A stretch of DNA of 64,000 bases from an uncultured Oxalicibacterium sp. Its GTDB lineage: Bacteria > Pseudomonadota > Gammaproteobacteria > Burkholderiales > Burkholderiaceae_D. Every line of letters begins with the position of its first letter. Within the stretch, counting starts at the first letter, position 1. Under the pieces are notes generated by a model. The model had not been told where the DNA came from. It was given only the letters and a program-made list of their open reading frames with translations, and searched no databases. The stretch lies in assembly GCF_913776015.1 (NCBI RefSeq), contig NZ_CAJYMD010000074.1, positions 1 to 64,000 of the forward strand, given 5' to 3'. This document shows positions 1 through 9,372 of the stretch, one piece after another. Position numbers and translations under genes: made by a program.

Positions 1-318
1 GAATTTGCAAGTGCTGCCGATGCCGCTCAAGTGATCATCAAGGATGCGTCGGGCAACGTCGTGCATACGGTTGATCTCGGTAAGCAGGAAGCTGGCGCCA
101 TACCGCTGCTTTGGGACGGTACAACCACAGATGGCACCAAGGCGGCTGATGGCACCTATACCTTTGAAGTCAAGGCCACGTTGGCTGGTAGCGCCGTAGC
201 AACGACGCCGCTGCAGTTTGGTGTCGTGACCGCTGTGACGACCAATAGCGACGGTGCCAAGGTCAGCGTGCCCGGCCTCGGGTCGCTCGATGTTTCGAAG
301 ATTCGCCAGGTTCTTTAA
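1..318 (+). CDS. flgD: Flagellar hook assembly (capping) protein FlgD, 3' part only
   Basis: The reading frame is open from the first base of the window, so the 5' part of the gene lies outside. The visible 105 residues match the C-terminal FlgD region: a beta-sandwich segment with the DGTKAADGTYTFEV stretch, then the closing FGVVTAV...VSKIRQVL typical of FlgD proteins. FlgD caps the growing hook and guides FlgE polymerisation outside the cell. The stop is followed 29 bases later by flgE, which has its own ribosome binding site (AGGAG), consistent with one flg operon running to flgJ or flgL. Confidence 0.93.
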   Translation, partial: EFASAADAAQVIIKDASGNVVHTVDLGKQEAGAIPLLWDGTTTDGTKAADGTYTFEVKATLAGSAVATTPLQFGVVTAVTTNSDGAKVSVPGLGSLDVSKIRQVL

Positions 319-347
319 TAGCGCGCACTTAACCCAGGAGAAATACA

Positions 348-1595
348 ATGAGTTTCCAACAAGGTTTGAGCGGTTTGAGTGCCGCTTCGCAAAGTCTTGA
401 AGCCATCGGTCACAACGTCGCCAACGCGAATACGGCGGGTTTCAAACAGTCACAGGTCCAGTTCTCGGACATCTATGCCGGCACGTTGACGGGTTCTGGC
501 GGTAACCAGATCGGCATCGGTACGCAGGTCGCACGCGTGGCGCAGCTCTTTAGCCAAGGCAATATCAGCAAATCCGAAAATCCGCTGGATATGGCGATCA
601 GCGGTAATGGCTTTTTCCGTATGAGCAATAACGGTGCGATCACCTATTCGCGTAATGGTCAGTTCACCTTGAGCAAGGAAGGCTATATTGAAAATGCTGC
701 AGGTGCGCGTTTGACAGGCTATCCAGCCGATGCAAACGGTGTGGTAGCAGTCGGCGCGCCAGCAGAACTGGTGATCAATAAAGCCGATCTGGCACCTACC
801 GCAAGCAGCACCTACGATCTCAAACTGACGCTGGATTCGCGCAAGGGAACACTGGTTGCGGCAGATTTCAATCCGACGGATGCGACGACGTTCAGTGATT
901 CGACTTCGGCCCCCGTTTTCGACAGTTTGGGTAACGTCCACACCTTGCGCACGTTCTATGTGAAGACGGCTGCCAATGAATGGGCAGTGTTTGCGACGAA
1001 CGATGGCGTACAGGCATCCAGTGCAACAACGCCTGCACCGACTCCAGCAGATGGCCGAATCGGAACGCTGACTTTCAACAACGCCGGTGTATTGACCACT
1101 ACGCCGACCACAATGACGGTTGAGATGAACGTCACAACGGGTGGTGCGACACCTTACACAATCACCATCGATAACGTGGGGACGCAACAGTTTGCGCAGG
1201 ATTTCGGTGTCAGCAAGCAATTGCCGAATGGTTATGCTGCCGGCACGCTCGTCGATTTCAGTGTGTCGACCAACGGTGAAATCGTCGGACGCTACTCGAA
1301 CGGACAAACCAATTTGCTGGGTCAGGTGATCCTTGCCAACTTTGCCAATCCCAACGGTTTGCAAAATCGCGGTGACAATCAGTGGGTGGAAACAGCCGAG
1401 TCCGGCGTTCCCATGGTCAGTACGCCGGGCAGCAGCGGATTGGGTGCCGTGCAGTCGTCGCGTGTAGAGGATTCGAACGTCGATCTGACGGCCGAGCTGG
1501 TCAACATGATTACGGCGCAACGCTACTACCAAGCCAATGCCCAGACCATCAAGACGCAGGATCAGATTCTGCAGACGCTGGTGAACCTCCGTTAA
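348..1595 (+). CDS. flgE: Flagellar hook protein FlgE
   Basis: This 415-residue protein polymerises into the hook, the universal joint between rod and filament. The N-terminus MSFQQGLSGLSAASQSLEAI and the motif NVANANTAGFKQSQ (about residues 24-37) are the D0 rod-type signature. The C-terminus carries the conserved VDLTAELVNMITAQRYYQAN helix shared by axial proteins. The middle (about 145-300), rich in Thr and Ala, corresponds to the variable surface domains. Length is near that of enterobacterial FlgE (about 400). The ATG is preceded by AGGAGAAATACA. It lies between flgD and flgF in standard order. Confidence 0.97.
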   Translation: MSFQQGLSGLSAASQSLEAIGHNVANANTAGFKQSQVQFSDIYAGTLTGSGGNQIGIGTQVARVAQLFSQGNISKSENPLDMAISGNGFFRMSNNGAITYSRNGQFTLSKEGYIENAAGARLTGYPADANGVVAVGAPAELVINKADLAPTASSTYDLKLTLDSRKGTLVAADFNPTDATTFSDSTSAPVFDSLGNVHTLRTFYVKTAANEWAVFATNDGVQASSATTPAPTPADGRIGTLTFNNAGVLTTTPTTMTVEMNVTTGGATPYTITIDNVGTQQFAQDFGVSKQLPNGYAAGTLVDFSVSTNGEIVGRYSNGQTNLLGQVILANFANPNGLQNRGDNQWVETAESGVPMVSTPGSSGLGAVQSSRVEDSNVDLTAELVNMITAQRYYQANAQTIKTQDQILQTLVNLR

Positions 1596-1671
1596 TGGCC
1601 ACGCAAGCCAAATGATGTACGGATTGCCCGGTTGATCGCTTGTCGCGCGACCGGGCATCAGGAGAAAAAAG

Positions 1672-2412
1672 ATGGATCGTCTGATTTATACCGCCATGTC
1701 GGGGGCCAAGCAGATTCTCGAACAGCAGGCGACGACTTCCAACAATCTGGCCAATGTTTCAACGAACGGTTTTCGTGCACAGCTCGATACCTTTCGTGCC
1801 GTGCCCGTCGTCGGTGCCAATATGCCAACGCGGACGTATGTGGTCGATTCGACTGTTGGCACTGATTTTCGCGCCGGCGCGATCCAGCAAACTGGGCGTA
1901 ATCTCGATGTCGCGATCCAGGGAAAAGGCTGGATTACCGTCGAGCGCGCCGATGGGTCGGAAGGCTATACGCGTGCCGGCAATTTGAAGATCAATGAAAA
2001 CGGTGTTTTGCAGACGGAAAGCGGCCTCAATGTCCTGAGTGATGCCGGACCGATCACCATTCCTCCCGACACACGTTTCACGATTGCCAAGGACGGCACG
2101 ATTTCTACGGTGCAAGCTGGATCGGTTCCGGGGGCAACGATCCAGTTGGCTCGTATGAAACTGGTCAACCCCGACGAGGGCAATCTCGTGCGCGGCTCCG
2201 AGGGGTTGTTCGTGACGAAGGATGGTCAGCCAGCCGAGCCAGATGCCAATGTCGCAGTTCTGAGTGGCGCGGTTGAAAGCAGCAACGTGAATGTGGTTGA
2301 TGCGATGGTGAACATGATCAGCTTGTCGCGGCAGTTTGAAGTCCACATGAATATGCTCAAGCATGCCGAGAGTAACGCGGCAAAAGCCACTGAGTTCCTC
2401 TCTTTGAGTTGA
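1672..2412 (+). CDS. flgF: Flagellar basal-body rod protein FlgF
   Basis: This is a 246-residue proximal rod protein. The N-terminus MDRLIYTAMSGAKQILEQQA followed by [16 protein letters not shown] is specific to FlgF, and the C-terminal MVNMISLSRQFEVHMNMLKH is the axial-protein helix. Length equals the family norm (about 250). The ATG follows GGAGAAAAAAG. It sits 76 bases after flgE and 66 bases before flgG. Export is expected through the flagellar type III gate encoded further on in the window, since there is no cleavable signal peptide. Confidence 0.97.
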   Translation: MDRLIYTAMSGAKQILEQQATTSNNLANVSTNGFRAQLDTFRAVPVVGANMPTRTYVVDSTVGTDFRAGAIQQTGRNLDVAIQGKGWITVERADGSEGYTRAGNLKINENGVLQTESGLNVLSDAGPITIPPDTRFTIAKDGTISTVQAGSVPGATIQLARMKLVNPDEGNLVRGSEGLFVTKDGQPAEPDANVAVLSGAVESSNVNVVDAMVNMISLSRQFEVHMNMLKHAESNAAKATEFLSLS

Positions 2413-2478
2413 CGTACACACAGGCAAAATGAGACGGGTTGAAAAAGTTGTCTGCACTTTGCCGAAACGGAGAATGAA

Positions 2479-3261
2479 ATGATTCGCTCACTATGGATTT
2501 CCAAGACTGGTCTGGATGCGCAGCAAACGCAGATGGACGTCATCTCCAATAACCTGGCAAACGTCAGTACGACTGGTTTCAAGCGCTCACGCGCTGTTTT
2601 TGAAGATCTGCTGTATCAGACGATGCGCCAGCCTGGCGCGGCGTCGTCGCAACAGACCGAACTGCCCACGGGCTTGCAATTGGGTACCGGTGTACAGCCG
2701 GTGGCAACAGAGCGCATTCACACGCAGGGTAATCTGCAAAAAACGGACGATGCACGCGATGTGGCAATCCGTGGTGATGGTTTTTTCCAGGTGTCGATGC
2801 CGGATGGCACGTTGGCCTATACGCGCGATGGTTCGTTCAAGACCAACAGCCAGGGCCAGATGACGACTTCCAGCGGCTATTTGCTCGAACCTGCCATCGT
2901 GATTCCGGAGAACGCCACCAGCCTCAGCATTTCGCGCGACGGTATTGTCAGCGTGACGACCGCCGGGAGTACCGCAAGTGTGCAGATCGGCGCGATGCAG
3001 CTGGCCACCTTTATCAATCCAGGTGGTCTGGAAAGTCGCGGCGAGAATCTGTACGTTGAAACGACCGCTTCTGGCACGCCGATCACCAACGTGCCAGGCT
3101 CCAACGGCGCAGGCTTATTGCAACAGAATTACGTCGAAACATCGAACGTGAACGTGGTCGAGGAACTGGTCAACATGATCCAAACGCAGCGCGCCTACGA
3201 GATCAATAGCAAAGCGATCACGACGTCGGATCAAATGCTGCAGCGCCTGACGCAGATTTGA
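2479..3261 (+). CDS. flgG: Flagellar distal rod protein FlgG
   Basis: This 260-residue distal rod protein crosses the peptidoglycan and outer membrane inside the P and L rings. The N-terminus [20 protein letters not shown] and [25 protein letters not shown] identify it. The segment after this (about residues 45-75, with the FlgG-specific insertion that is absent from FlgE) is present. The C-terminus has [20 protein letters not shown]. Length equals E. coli FlgG (260). The ATG is preceded by CGGAGAATGAA, so the Shine-Dalgarno GGAG is well placed. Confidence 0.98.
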   Translation: MIRSLWISKTGLDAQQTQMDVISNNLANVSTTGFKRSRAVFEDLLYQTMRQPGAASSQQTELPTGLQLGTGVQPVATERIHTQGNLQKTDDARDVAIRGDGFFQVSMPDGTLAYTRDGSFKTNSQGQMTTSSGYLLEPAIVIPENATSLSISRDGIVSVTTAGSTASVQIGAMQLATFINPGGLESRGENLYVETTASGTPITNVPGSNGAGLLQQNYVETSNVNVVEELVNMIQTQRAYEINSKAITTSDQMLQRLTQI

Positions 3262-3288
3262 TCGCTAATCGGATACTAGGAAATCGAC

Positions 3289-3957
3289 ATGAAAACGTTT
3301 TCGCTGGCAGCCATGCTCGCTGCAACGCTTCTCGCGGGCTGTGGCACGCTTCCCGAAACCGTCGTGCAGACGCCACTCACTGCGCGTCCTCAGGCGGCAA
3401 CGGCAATGGCACCGCCGGCAAACGGCGCGATTTTCCAGAACGCGACATATCGTCCGATTTTCGAAGACCGTCGCGCGCGTCTGGTAGGCGATACGATCAC
3501 GATCGTCATTAATGAAAACAGCAGTGCAGGCAAGAATGCTGGCAGCTCGGGTAGCAAAACCGGCAGTGTCGCCGCCGCTGCGCCGAATCTGTTCGGTCTG
3601 TTTGGTGGCGTGACGGACAATCTTTCCGCCACCGCATCGACATCGAGCAAATTCGAAGACAAGGGGGCGGTGACCTCGAGTAATAACTTTGCGAGTACGT
3701 TGACCGTCACCGTCATCGAAGTGCTGCAAAACGGGAATCTGCTGGTGGCTGGCGAAAAGCAGGTATCACTCGACAAAGGTGCCGAATTTATCCGCTTCTC
3801 CGGAGTCGTCAATCCGAACACGGTGTCGGGTAACAACATTGTTTCCTCGACCAACGTGGCGGATGCACGCATCGAATATCGTACAAACAGCCGCATTGAT
3901 GCTGCGGCCGTCATGGGCATGCTCACGCGTTTCTTCCTGAGTGTTGTACCGCTCTGA
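3289..3957 (+). CDS. flgH: Flagellar L-ring lipoprotein FlgH
   Basis: This 222-residue outer membrane lipoprotein forms the L ring around the rod. The N-terminus is a lipoprotein signal peptide with lipobox LLAGC, the modified cysteine being residue 18. The conserved FlgH core begins with [20 protein letters not shown] (about residues 53-72), continues through [14 protein letters not shown], and ends with [21 protein letters not shown] near the C-terminus. Export uses the Sec system, unlike the rod and hook proteins. It is 27 bases downstream of flgG and the next gene is flgI, so the two bushing rings are encoded side by side. Confidence 0.97.
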   Translation: MKTFSLAAMLAATLLAGCGTLPETVVQTPLTARPQAATAMAPPANGAIFQNATYRPIFEDRRARLVGDTITIVINENSSAGKNAGSSGSKTGSVAAAAPNLFGLFGGVTDNLSATASTSSKFEDKGAVTSSNNFASTLTVTVIEVLQNGNLLVAGEKQVSLDKGAEFIRFSGVVNPNTVSGNNIVSSTNVADARIEYRTNSRIDAAAVMGMLTRFFLSVVPL

Positions 3958-3982
3958 TCGTGCCGTGCCAAAGGATCTGAAC

Positions 3983-5113
3983 ATGCAAGTTTTTTCTCGT
4001 TCCACACTCATGCGTGCCTTGGGCGCTTGCGCATGTGTTATCTCTCTTGCCTTTCCACTGACGGTCGCTCATGCGCAGCGTTTGCTCGATTTGGCCTCTG
4101 TACAAGGCGTGCGGGAAAACCAGTTGATTGGTTATGGTCTGGTCGTCGGTCTCGATGGCAGCGGTGATCAGACAACGCAAACGCCGTTTACCGTGCAAAG
4201 CGTGGTCAGCATGCTCAAGCAGATGGGCGTGAATCTGCCGGCCGGAACCAATTTGCAATTGAAAAACGTTGCCGCTGTGATGGTCACAACCTCGTTGCCA
4301 GCGTTTGCCCAGCCAGGTCAGACATTGGATATCACGGTGTCATCGATGGGTAATGCCAAGAGCCTGCGTGGCGGGACGCTGCTGATGACACCGCTCAAAG
4401 GTGCGGATGGTCAGATTTACGGCATGGCTCAGGGGAATGTGGTGGTCGGTGGTGCCGGTGCCGCTGCAAATGGCAGCAAGGCACAGGTGAACCATTTGAG
4501 CGTGGGACGTATTTCTGCCGGTGCTACGGTAGAACGTGCGGTACCAACGATGCTGGGGCAGGGCGACATGATTTTCCTTGAATTGAAGGAAAGCAGCTTC
4601 TCCAATGCCAGCCGTGTCGTGGATGCCGTCAATGCACGCTTTGGTCCTGGTACCGCATCGGCCCAGGACGGTCGTGTGATCCGCGTTCAGGCACCGCAAG
4701 CGAATGATTCTCGCGTGGCTTTTCTGGGGGCGCTGGAGAGTATCAACGTCACACCTGCACAAGTTGCGGCCAAGGTCATCATGAATGCGCGTACCGGCTC
4801 CGTGGTCATGAATCAGGCCGTCACGCTGGATGCGTGTGCAGTCTCGCACGGCAATCTGTCCGTCGTGATTAACACGCAACCCGTGATCAGCCAGCCAGCG
4901 CCATTCTCTGGCGGGCAGACTGTAGTTGCACAGCAATCGCAAATTGAGATCAACAAGGATCCGGGCAAGGTCATCCTGTTGAAAAATTCCGCCTCTCTGG
5001 CCGATGTCGTCAAGGCACTCAATTCGATTGGTGCGACGCCACAGGATTTGCTGGCGATTCTGCAGGCCATGAAGGCAGCAGGCTCGTTGCGTGCCGAGCT
5101 GGAAATCATCTAA
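3983..5113 (+). CDS. flgI: Flagellar P-ring protein FlgI
   Basis: This 376-residue periplasmic protein forms the P ring in the peptidoglycan layer. I place the start at ATG 3983 because AAGGAT lies 10 bases upstream and the protein then opens with a normal Sec signal peptide (basic [11 protein letters not shown], hydrophobic core, cleavage near AHA-QR). A longer in-frame GTG start at 3941 would overlap flgH and spoil the signal peptide. Conserved FlgI motifs include [37 protein letters not shown] and the C-terminal [20 protein letters not shown]. Confidence 0.97.
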   Translation: MQVFSRSTLMRALGACACVISLAFPLTVAHAQRLLDLASVQGVRENQLIGYGLVVGLDGSGDQTTQTPFTVQSVVSMLKQMGVNLPAGTNLQLKNVAAVMVTTSLPAFAQPGQTLDITVSSMGNAKSLRGGTLLMTPLKGADGQIYGMAQGNVVVGGAGAAANGSKAQVNHLSVGRISAGATVERAVPTMLGQGDMIFLELKESSFSNASRVVDAVNARFGPGTASAQDGRVIRVQAPQANDSRVAFLGALESINVTPAQVAAKVIMNARTGSVVMNQAVTLDACAVSHGNLSVVINTQPVISQPAPFSGGQTVVAQQSQIEINKDPGKVILLKNSASLADVVKALNSIGATPQDLLAILQAMKAAGSLRAELEII

Positions 5114-5143
5114 ACATTCATTCATGCCGACGCGAACTGCATC

Positions 5144-6067
5144 ATGATCACGCCGACCGATACCACTGCCAGCCTAGCGATCGATACCAAGAGTATCGAG
5201 TCGCTCAAGCAATCCGCGAAGCAGAATTCACCGGAATCGCTGAAGGCTGCCGCGCAGCAGTTCGAGGCGTTATTTGTCAACATGATGCTCAAGAGCATGC
5301 GTGATGCAACGCCGCAGGAAGGGCTATTCGATAGTCAGCAAACCAAGATGTACACCTCGATGCTGGATCAGCAACTTGGGCAAACCATGGCGAGCCGCGG
5401 TATCGGTCTGGCAGACGTATTGATTCGCCAACTCTCGACCAATCAGGCAAGTGATGATGGTACGAACGGTAGTGGCGGTGTACAGACCAGCCTGACCGAA
5501 ACACTCAAGACCGACCTGTTGCAATCAATGGCGCCAGGCACCGTCAAGGCTTCGCCACGGACGACGCAAGAGGCTGGCGACGCAATCACCAGCAGCAAGA
5601 ACAAACCGGCGCACGTCCAGGCATTCCAGGACAAGCTCGAATCGCACGCACGGGAGGCCGAGCAATCGACCGGCATTCCTGCCAAGTTCATGTTGGGTCA
5701 AGCGGCATTGGAAAGTGGCTGGGGCAAGCGCATGATCCGTACGACCGATGGTACGAACAGCCATAACCTCTTTGGTATCAAGGCGACTGCCAACTGGAAG
5801 GGCAAAACGGTTGACGCCGTCACGACCGAATACGTTGATGGCGTTGCACAAAAACGTATCGAGAAATTTCGGGCATATGATTCTTATGCGGACTCGTTCC
5901 GAGATTACGCCAATCTACTGCGTAACAATCCTCGTTATGAAAAAGTTATCGCCAATGCGAGCGATGTACAGGGATTTGCCAAGGGTCTTCAGCGCGCCGG
6001 TTACGCCACGGATCCAAATTACGCTGCAAAGTTGACCAGTATCATCAACAAGCATTTTTCCAGTTAA
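5144..6067 (+). CDS. flgJ: Rod assembly protein and peptidoglycan hydrolase FlgJ
   Basis: This 307-residue two-domain protein has an N-terminal rod-capping domain (about residues 30-100, including AAQQFEALFVNMMLKSMRDA) and a C-terminal beta-N-acetylglucosaminidase domain (about 155-305) that opens peptidoglycan for the growing rod. The probable catalytic acid is Glu190 in QAALESGWG, and the family motif HNLFGIKA follows at about residue 208. The fused form is typical of beta- and gammaproteobacteria. No strong Shine-Dalgarno precedes the ATG, but no better in-frame start is available. Confidence 0.96.
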   Translation: MITPTDTTASLAIDTKSIESLKQSAKQNSPESLKAAAQQFEALFVNMMLKSMRDATPQEGLFDSQQTKMYTSMLDQQLGQTMASRGIGLADVLIRQLSTNQASDDGTNGSGGVQTSLTETLKTDLLQSMAPGTVKASPRTTQEAGDAITSSKNKPAHVQAFQDKLESHAREAEQSTGIPAKFMLGQAALESGWGKRMIRTTDGTNSHNLFGIKATANWKGKTVDAVTTEYVDGVAQKRIEKFRAYDSYADSFRDYANLLRNNPRYEKVIANASDVQGFAKGLQRAGYATDPNYAAKLTSIINKHFSS

Positions 6068-6086
6068 CGGTTGATGGCGTTTTCGC

Positions 6087-6113
6087 TCAAGTTTCGCTGT
6101 GCGTTGCCGTTGT
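6087..6113 (+). promoter_or_regulatory. Candidate sigma-28 (FliA) promoter for flgKL
   Basis: The -35-like TCAAGTTT (6087-6094) matches the enterobacterial consensus TAAAGTTT at 7 of 8 positions. The spacer is exactly 11 bases, and the -10-like GCCGTTGT (6106-6113) keeps the diagnostic GCCG but only 5 of 8 bases of GCCGATAA. It lies 27 bases upstream of the flgK start. FlgK and FlgL are late structural proteins, so a class 3 promoter here is biologically sensible. The -10 divergence keeps confidence moderate. Confidence 0.5.
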
Positions 6114-6140
6114 AACCGTTAACTCCTCAAAAAATCCATC

Positions 6141-8084
6141 ATGGCTAACATCCTTAGCATTGCGAAAACCGGACTGAACGCTGCTCAAGTCGGCATGGCG
6201 ACGACGGCGCACAATATTGCCAATCAAGCCACGCCAGGGTACAGCCGCCAGATTGTGATCCAGACAGCGCTAAGCGATATGTCGGAAGGCGGCGGCTACG
6301 CCGGTATCGGCACATCGGTACAAGGCATTCAGCGTGTCTACAATAGCTTTCTGGCAACGCAGGCAATTGCCGCTCAGTCGTCTGCCGGGCAGTTGACCAG
6401 CTATTACAACCAACTCGGCAAGGTCAACAACATGGTGGCTGACGAGACGTCCGGTCTCGCGCCCGTATTGCAAACTTTCTTCTCGAGCGTACAGGATCTG
6501 GTCAACAATCCGGGCTTGCCCGCTTCACGCCAAGCACTGCTTTCCGGCGGTGAGTCGCTGGCAGCACGCTTCAAGAGTCTCGATGGTCAGTTGCAGACGA
6601 TGCGCGACGGCGTCAATGCAGAAATCACGGCATCCGTTACTAACATCAATTCCTATGCGGAACAGATTGCCAAACTGAATCAGGCGATTGCCAAGGCGCA
6701 GGGGACGACCGGATCGCAGCCTAACGACATGCTGGATCAACGTGATCTGCTGGTGTCCAAGCTGGCACAGGAGACCAAGGTTACAGTCGTCAAGCAGGAA
6801 ACCGGTTATGGCATTTTCATCGGTAACGGCCAGCCGCTGGTAATCGGCCCGGAAGCACAGCAGTTGTCGGTGGTGTCGTCCTCGACGGATTCGGGACGAC
6901 TGCAGGTGGGTTACACGCTTAATGGCACCGTATTGACGATTCCGGAAAGTTCGATGGTCGGCGGTAATCTCGGCGGTCTTTTCGAGTATCGTGCCAATTC
7001 GCTCGACCAGATTCAGAATGCGCTTGGCCGTATTGCGATCGGTCTGGCCACAACATTCAACGCGCAGCATCGTTTGGGGCAGGATCAGAGCGGCGCGATG
7101 GGCACGGATTTCTTTAATGTCGCCTCGCCACAAATCAATGCCGGTAACAATTCGGCCGGCGCGAATATTAGCGCTGCATTTTCCGATGTCAACGCGTTGA
7201 CGACCAACGATTACAAACTGTCCTACGACGGCACCAATTATCGTGTCGTGCAAATGCCTGACGGTGTGGCAATTCACTCATCTTCGACCTTCCCAACCGG
7301 CGTGATCCCGGGAGTAACGCTGACGGAAACGGGCGCGATGGCTGCGGGCGATGAATTCCTGATTCGTCCTACGGCAAGCGGCGCGTCGGAATTCAGTGTG
7401 CTGCTGAAAGACGTGCGGCAGATTGCCGCAGCGGCGCCCATCGTGACAGCCGCTACAACCGGAAATGCCGGGACGGGCAGCATCAGTCAGGGTGCGGTGA
7501 ATTCGGCGTATACGTCGGCAACCGTAACGCCAGGCGTCACACTGACGTACAACGCCGGAACACCTGCAACCCTCAGTGGTTTTCCATCGACTTTGCCGGT
7601 CACGGTGACTGCTAATGGCACGACCACGACTTACCCGGCAGGCACCGCAGTACCTTACACGGCCGACGCACAAATTTCGTTTGGCGGTGTGGATATACAG
7701 ATTTCGGGTCAGCCGACCAGTGGCGATACCTTCACCATTGGTGCCAACGTCAGCGGTAGCGCCGGTGACAACCGCAACATGTTGCTGCTGGGTGCCTTGC
7801 AAACAAAAAATGTATTGCAGGGTGGGACCGCAAGTTTTAACAGTGCTTACGGCCAGATCGTCAGCTTGGTAGGTAACAAAACGCGTGAATTGAAGGTGAA
7901 CAGCGAAGCCGAATCCGGCTTGCTCCAACAGATTCAGAATGCGCAGCAGTCGGAATCCGGCGTTAACCTCGATGAGGAAGCCACCAACTTGCTGCGTTAT
8001 CAACAAGCCTATCAGGCTGCCGGCAAGGTCATGCAGGCCGTCAGTGATATGTTTGACACCCTGATTGCTCTCGGCGGCCGATAA
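6141..8084 (+). CDS. flgK: Flagellar hook-associated protein 1, FlgK
   Basis: This 647-residue protein forms the first hook-filament junction zone. The N-terminal D0/D1 region (MANILSIAKTGLNAAQVGMA, then HNIANQATPGYSRQ) and the C-terminal helix (NLDEEATNLLRYQQAYQAAGKVMQAVSDMFDTLI) are both intact. The middle, about residues 330-560, is Thr/Ala/Gly-rich and longer than in E. coli (547 residues), which is common for the surface domain. It is 11 bases upstream of flgL, implying co-transcription, and carries a candidate sigma-28 promoter upstream. Confidence 0.97.
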   Translation: MANILSIAKTGLNAAQVGMATTAHNIANQATPGYSRQIVIQTALSDMSEGGGYAGIGTSVQGIQRVYNSFLATQAIAAQSSAGQLTSYYNQLGKVNNMVADETSGLAPVLQTFFSSVQDLVNNPGLPASRQALLSGGESLAARFKSLDGQLQTMRDGVNAEITASVTNINSYAEQIAKLNQAIAKAQGTTGSQPNDMLDQRDLLVSKLAQETKVTVVKQETGYGIFIGNGQPLVIGPEAQQLSVVSSSTDSGRLQVGYTLNGTVLTIPESSMVGGNLGGLFEYRANSLDQIQNALGRIAIGLATTFNAQHRLGQDQSGAMGTDFFNVASPQINAGNNSAGANISAAFSDVNALTTNDYKLSYDGTNYRVVQMPDGVAIHSSSTFPTGVIPGVTLTETGAMAAGDEFLIRPTASGASEFSVLLKDVRQIAAAAPIVTAATTGNAGTGSISQGAVNSAYTSATVTPGVTLTYNAGTPATLSGFPSTLPVTVTANGTTTTYPAGTAVPYTADAQISFGGVDIQISGQPTSGDTFTIGANVSGSAGDNRNMLLLGALQTKNVLQGGTASFNSAYGQIVSLVGNKTRELKVNSEAESGLLQQIQNAQQSESGVNLDEEATNLLRYQQAYQAAGKVMQAVSDMFDTLIALGGR

Positions 8085-8095
8085 GGAAAACCATC

Positions 8096-9310
8096 ATGCG
8101 TATCAGCACCAACATGCTTTATGAGATGGGCGGCGGCAAGGTTTCGGACCTGCAGGCAGCCTTGATCAAGACGCAGCAGCAAATTTCGACCAACCGCCGT
8201 GTATTGACGCCGGCGGATGATCCAATTGCGGCGGCATCGATCATCAATCTGTCGCAGTCGATGGCAATGAACGATCAGTTCGCGACCAATCGTTCCAGTG
8301 CCAAGAGCACCTTGTCTGAGCAAGACAGCATCCTCAACAGCATATCGACGCTCCTGCAATCGGTAAAAACGGCGGTAGTCGGTGCGGGCAACGCTTCGAT
8401 GAACGATGAACAGCGCAAGCAATATCTGGCGCAGCTCAACAGCAATTACGAAGAACTGCTTGGCTTGGCAAATACGCGCGATGCCAAGGGCGATTATATT
8501 TTCGGTGGTTTTAATACCGATAACGTGCCGTTCACCAAAACGTCAACCGGAGCAAACTACAACGGCGATCAGGGACAGCGCGCAATGCAGGTATCGGCTT
8601 CGCGCCAGATCGCGACCAGCGATTCCGGCACACGGATTTTCGAGAGTACGTTGACGGGGAATGGCAGTTTTACTACGTCGGCCGGTGCAGCAAATGCCGG
8701 TACCGGGGTAATCGATATCGGTTCTGTCACCAACCTGACGCAACTGAATGGCGCGACCTATACCGTGACCTTCAGCGTAGATGCCACGACAGGCGACAGA
8801 ACGTATCTCATCAATGAAGTGCCGGCACCGGCGACACCGCATACCGCACAGCCATACACCAGTGATCAGCCGATCGAAGTGAACGGCATGCAGTTCACAA
8901 TCAAAGGTGAGCCTGCCGATGGCGATACCTTTAAGGTAGAACCAAGCAAAAGCCAGAGTATCTTCACGACGCTCAAGGATTTGATTTCGGCGATTTCGCA
9001 GCCGGGAACGGGCGGCGTCAATCAGGCCAAACTGAACAATGCTCTTTCCGCGATCAACAATCATATCGATCGCACGCTCGATACAGTCGCGACGGTGCGT
9101 AGCGGTGTGGGTTCGCGTCTGAACGAAATCGAAAGCTTGGATAGCACGGGCGATGACTTGAATGTTCAATACACGGCCACCATGGCGGATCTGCGTGATA
9201 TCGATTTGGTGGCGGCATATTCGCTCTTCACGCAGCAGCAATACACTTTGCAGGCCGCGCAACAAAGCTTTGTCAAGCTGACTGGCCTATCGTTATTTAA
9301 TTACATCTGA
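8096..9310 (+). CDS. flgL: Flagellar hook-associated protein 3, FlgL
   Basis: This 404-residue junction protein joins FlgK to the flagellin filament. The N-terminus MRISTNMLYEMGGGKVSDLQ and the motif ISTNRRVLTPADDPIAAASI (about residues 30-50) are flagellin-family D0/D1 features, and the C-terminal DLRDIDLVAAYSLFTQQQYTLQAAQQSF is the matching helix. It is longer than E. coli FlgL (317) owing to an inserted segment around residues 180-290. AAGGAAAACCATC precedes the ATG. It is the last gene of the plus-strand flg block and is followed by a strong hairpin terminator. Confidence 0.96.
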   Translation: MRISTNMLYEMGGGKVSDLQAALIKTQQQISTNRRVLTPADDPIAAASIINLSQSMAMNDQFATNRSSAKSTLSEQDSILNSISTLLQSVKTAVVGAGNASMNDEQRKQYLAQLNSNYEELLGLANTRDAKGDYIFGGFNTDNVPFTKTSTGANYNGDQGQRAMQVSASRQIATSDSGTRIFESTLTGNGSFTTSAGAANAGTGVIDIGSVTNLTQLNGATYTVTFSVDATTGDRTYLINEVPAPATPHTAQPYTSDQPIEVNGMQFTIKGEPADGDTFKVEPSKSQSIFTTLKDLISAISQPGTGGVNQAKLNNALSAINNHIDRTLDTVATVRSGVGSRLNEIESLDSTGDDLNVQYTATMADLRDIDLVAAYSLFTQQQYTLQAAQQSFVKLTGLSLFNYI

Positions 9311-9328
9311 CCCTGAGCAACACGAAAT

Positions 9329-9360
9329 AAAGCGCCCGCGATATTCCCGGGCGCTTTTTC
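9329..9360. terminator. Bidirectional terminator between flgL and fliR
   Basis: A perfect 10-bp stem, AAAGCGCCCG (9329-9338) pairing with CGGGCGCTTT (9348-9357), has a 9-base loop and ends in a T-run on the plus strand and, reading the other way, an A/T-rich tail on the minus strand. It sits between the convergent 3' ends of flgL and fliR. Confidence 0.9.
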
Positions 9361-9372
9361 TTTTCTCGAAGA

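Noticed and set aside
450-1658. 402-codon minus-strand open frame opposite flgE
   Set aside because: FlgE on the plus strand is certain; the antisense product has Arg/Cys-rich shadow composition and no start signals.
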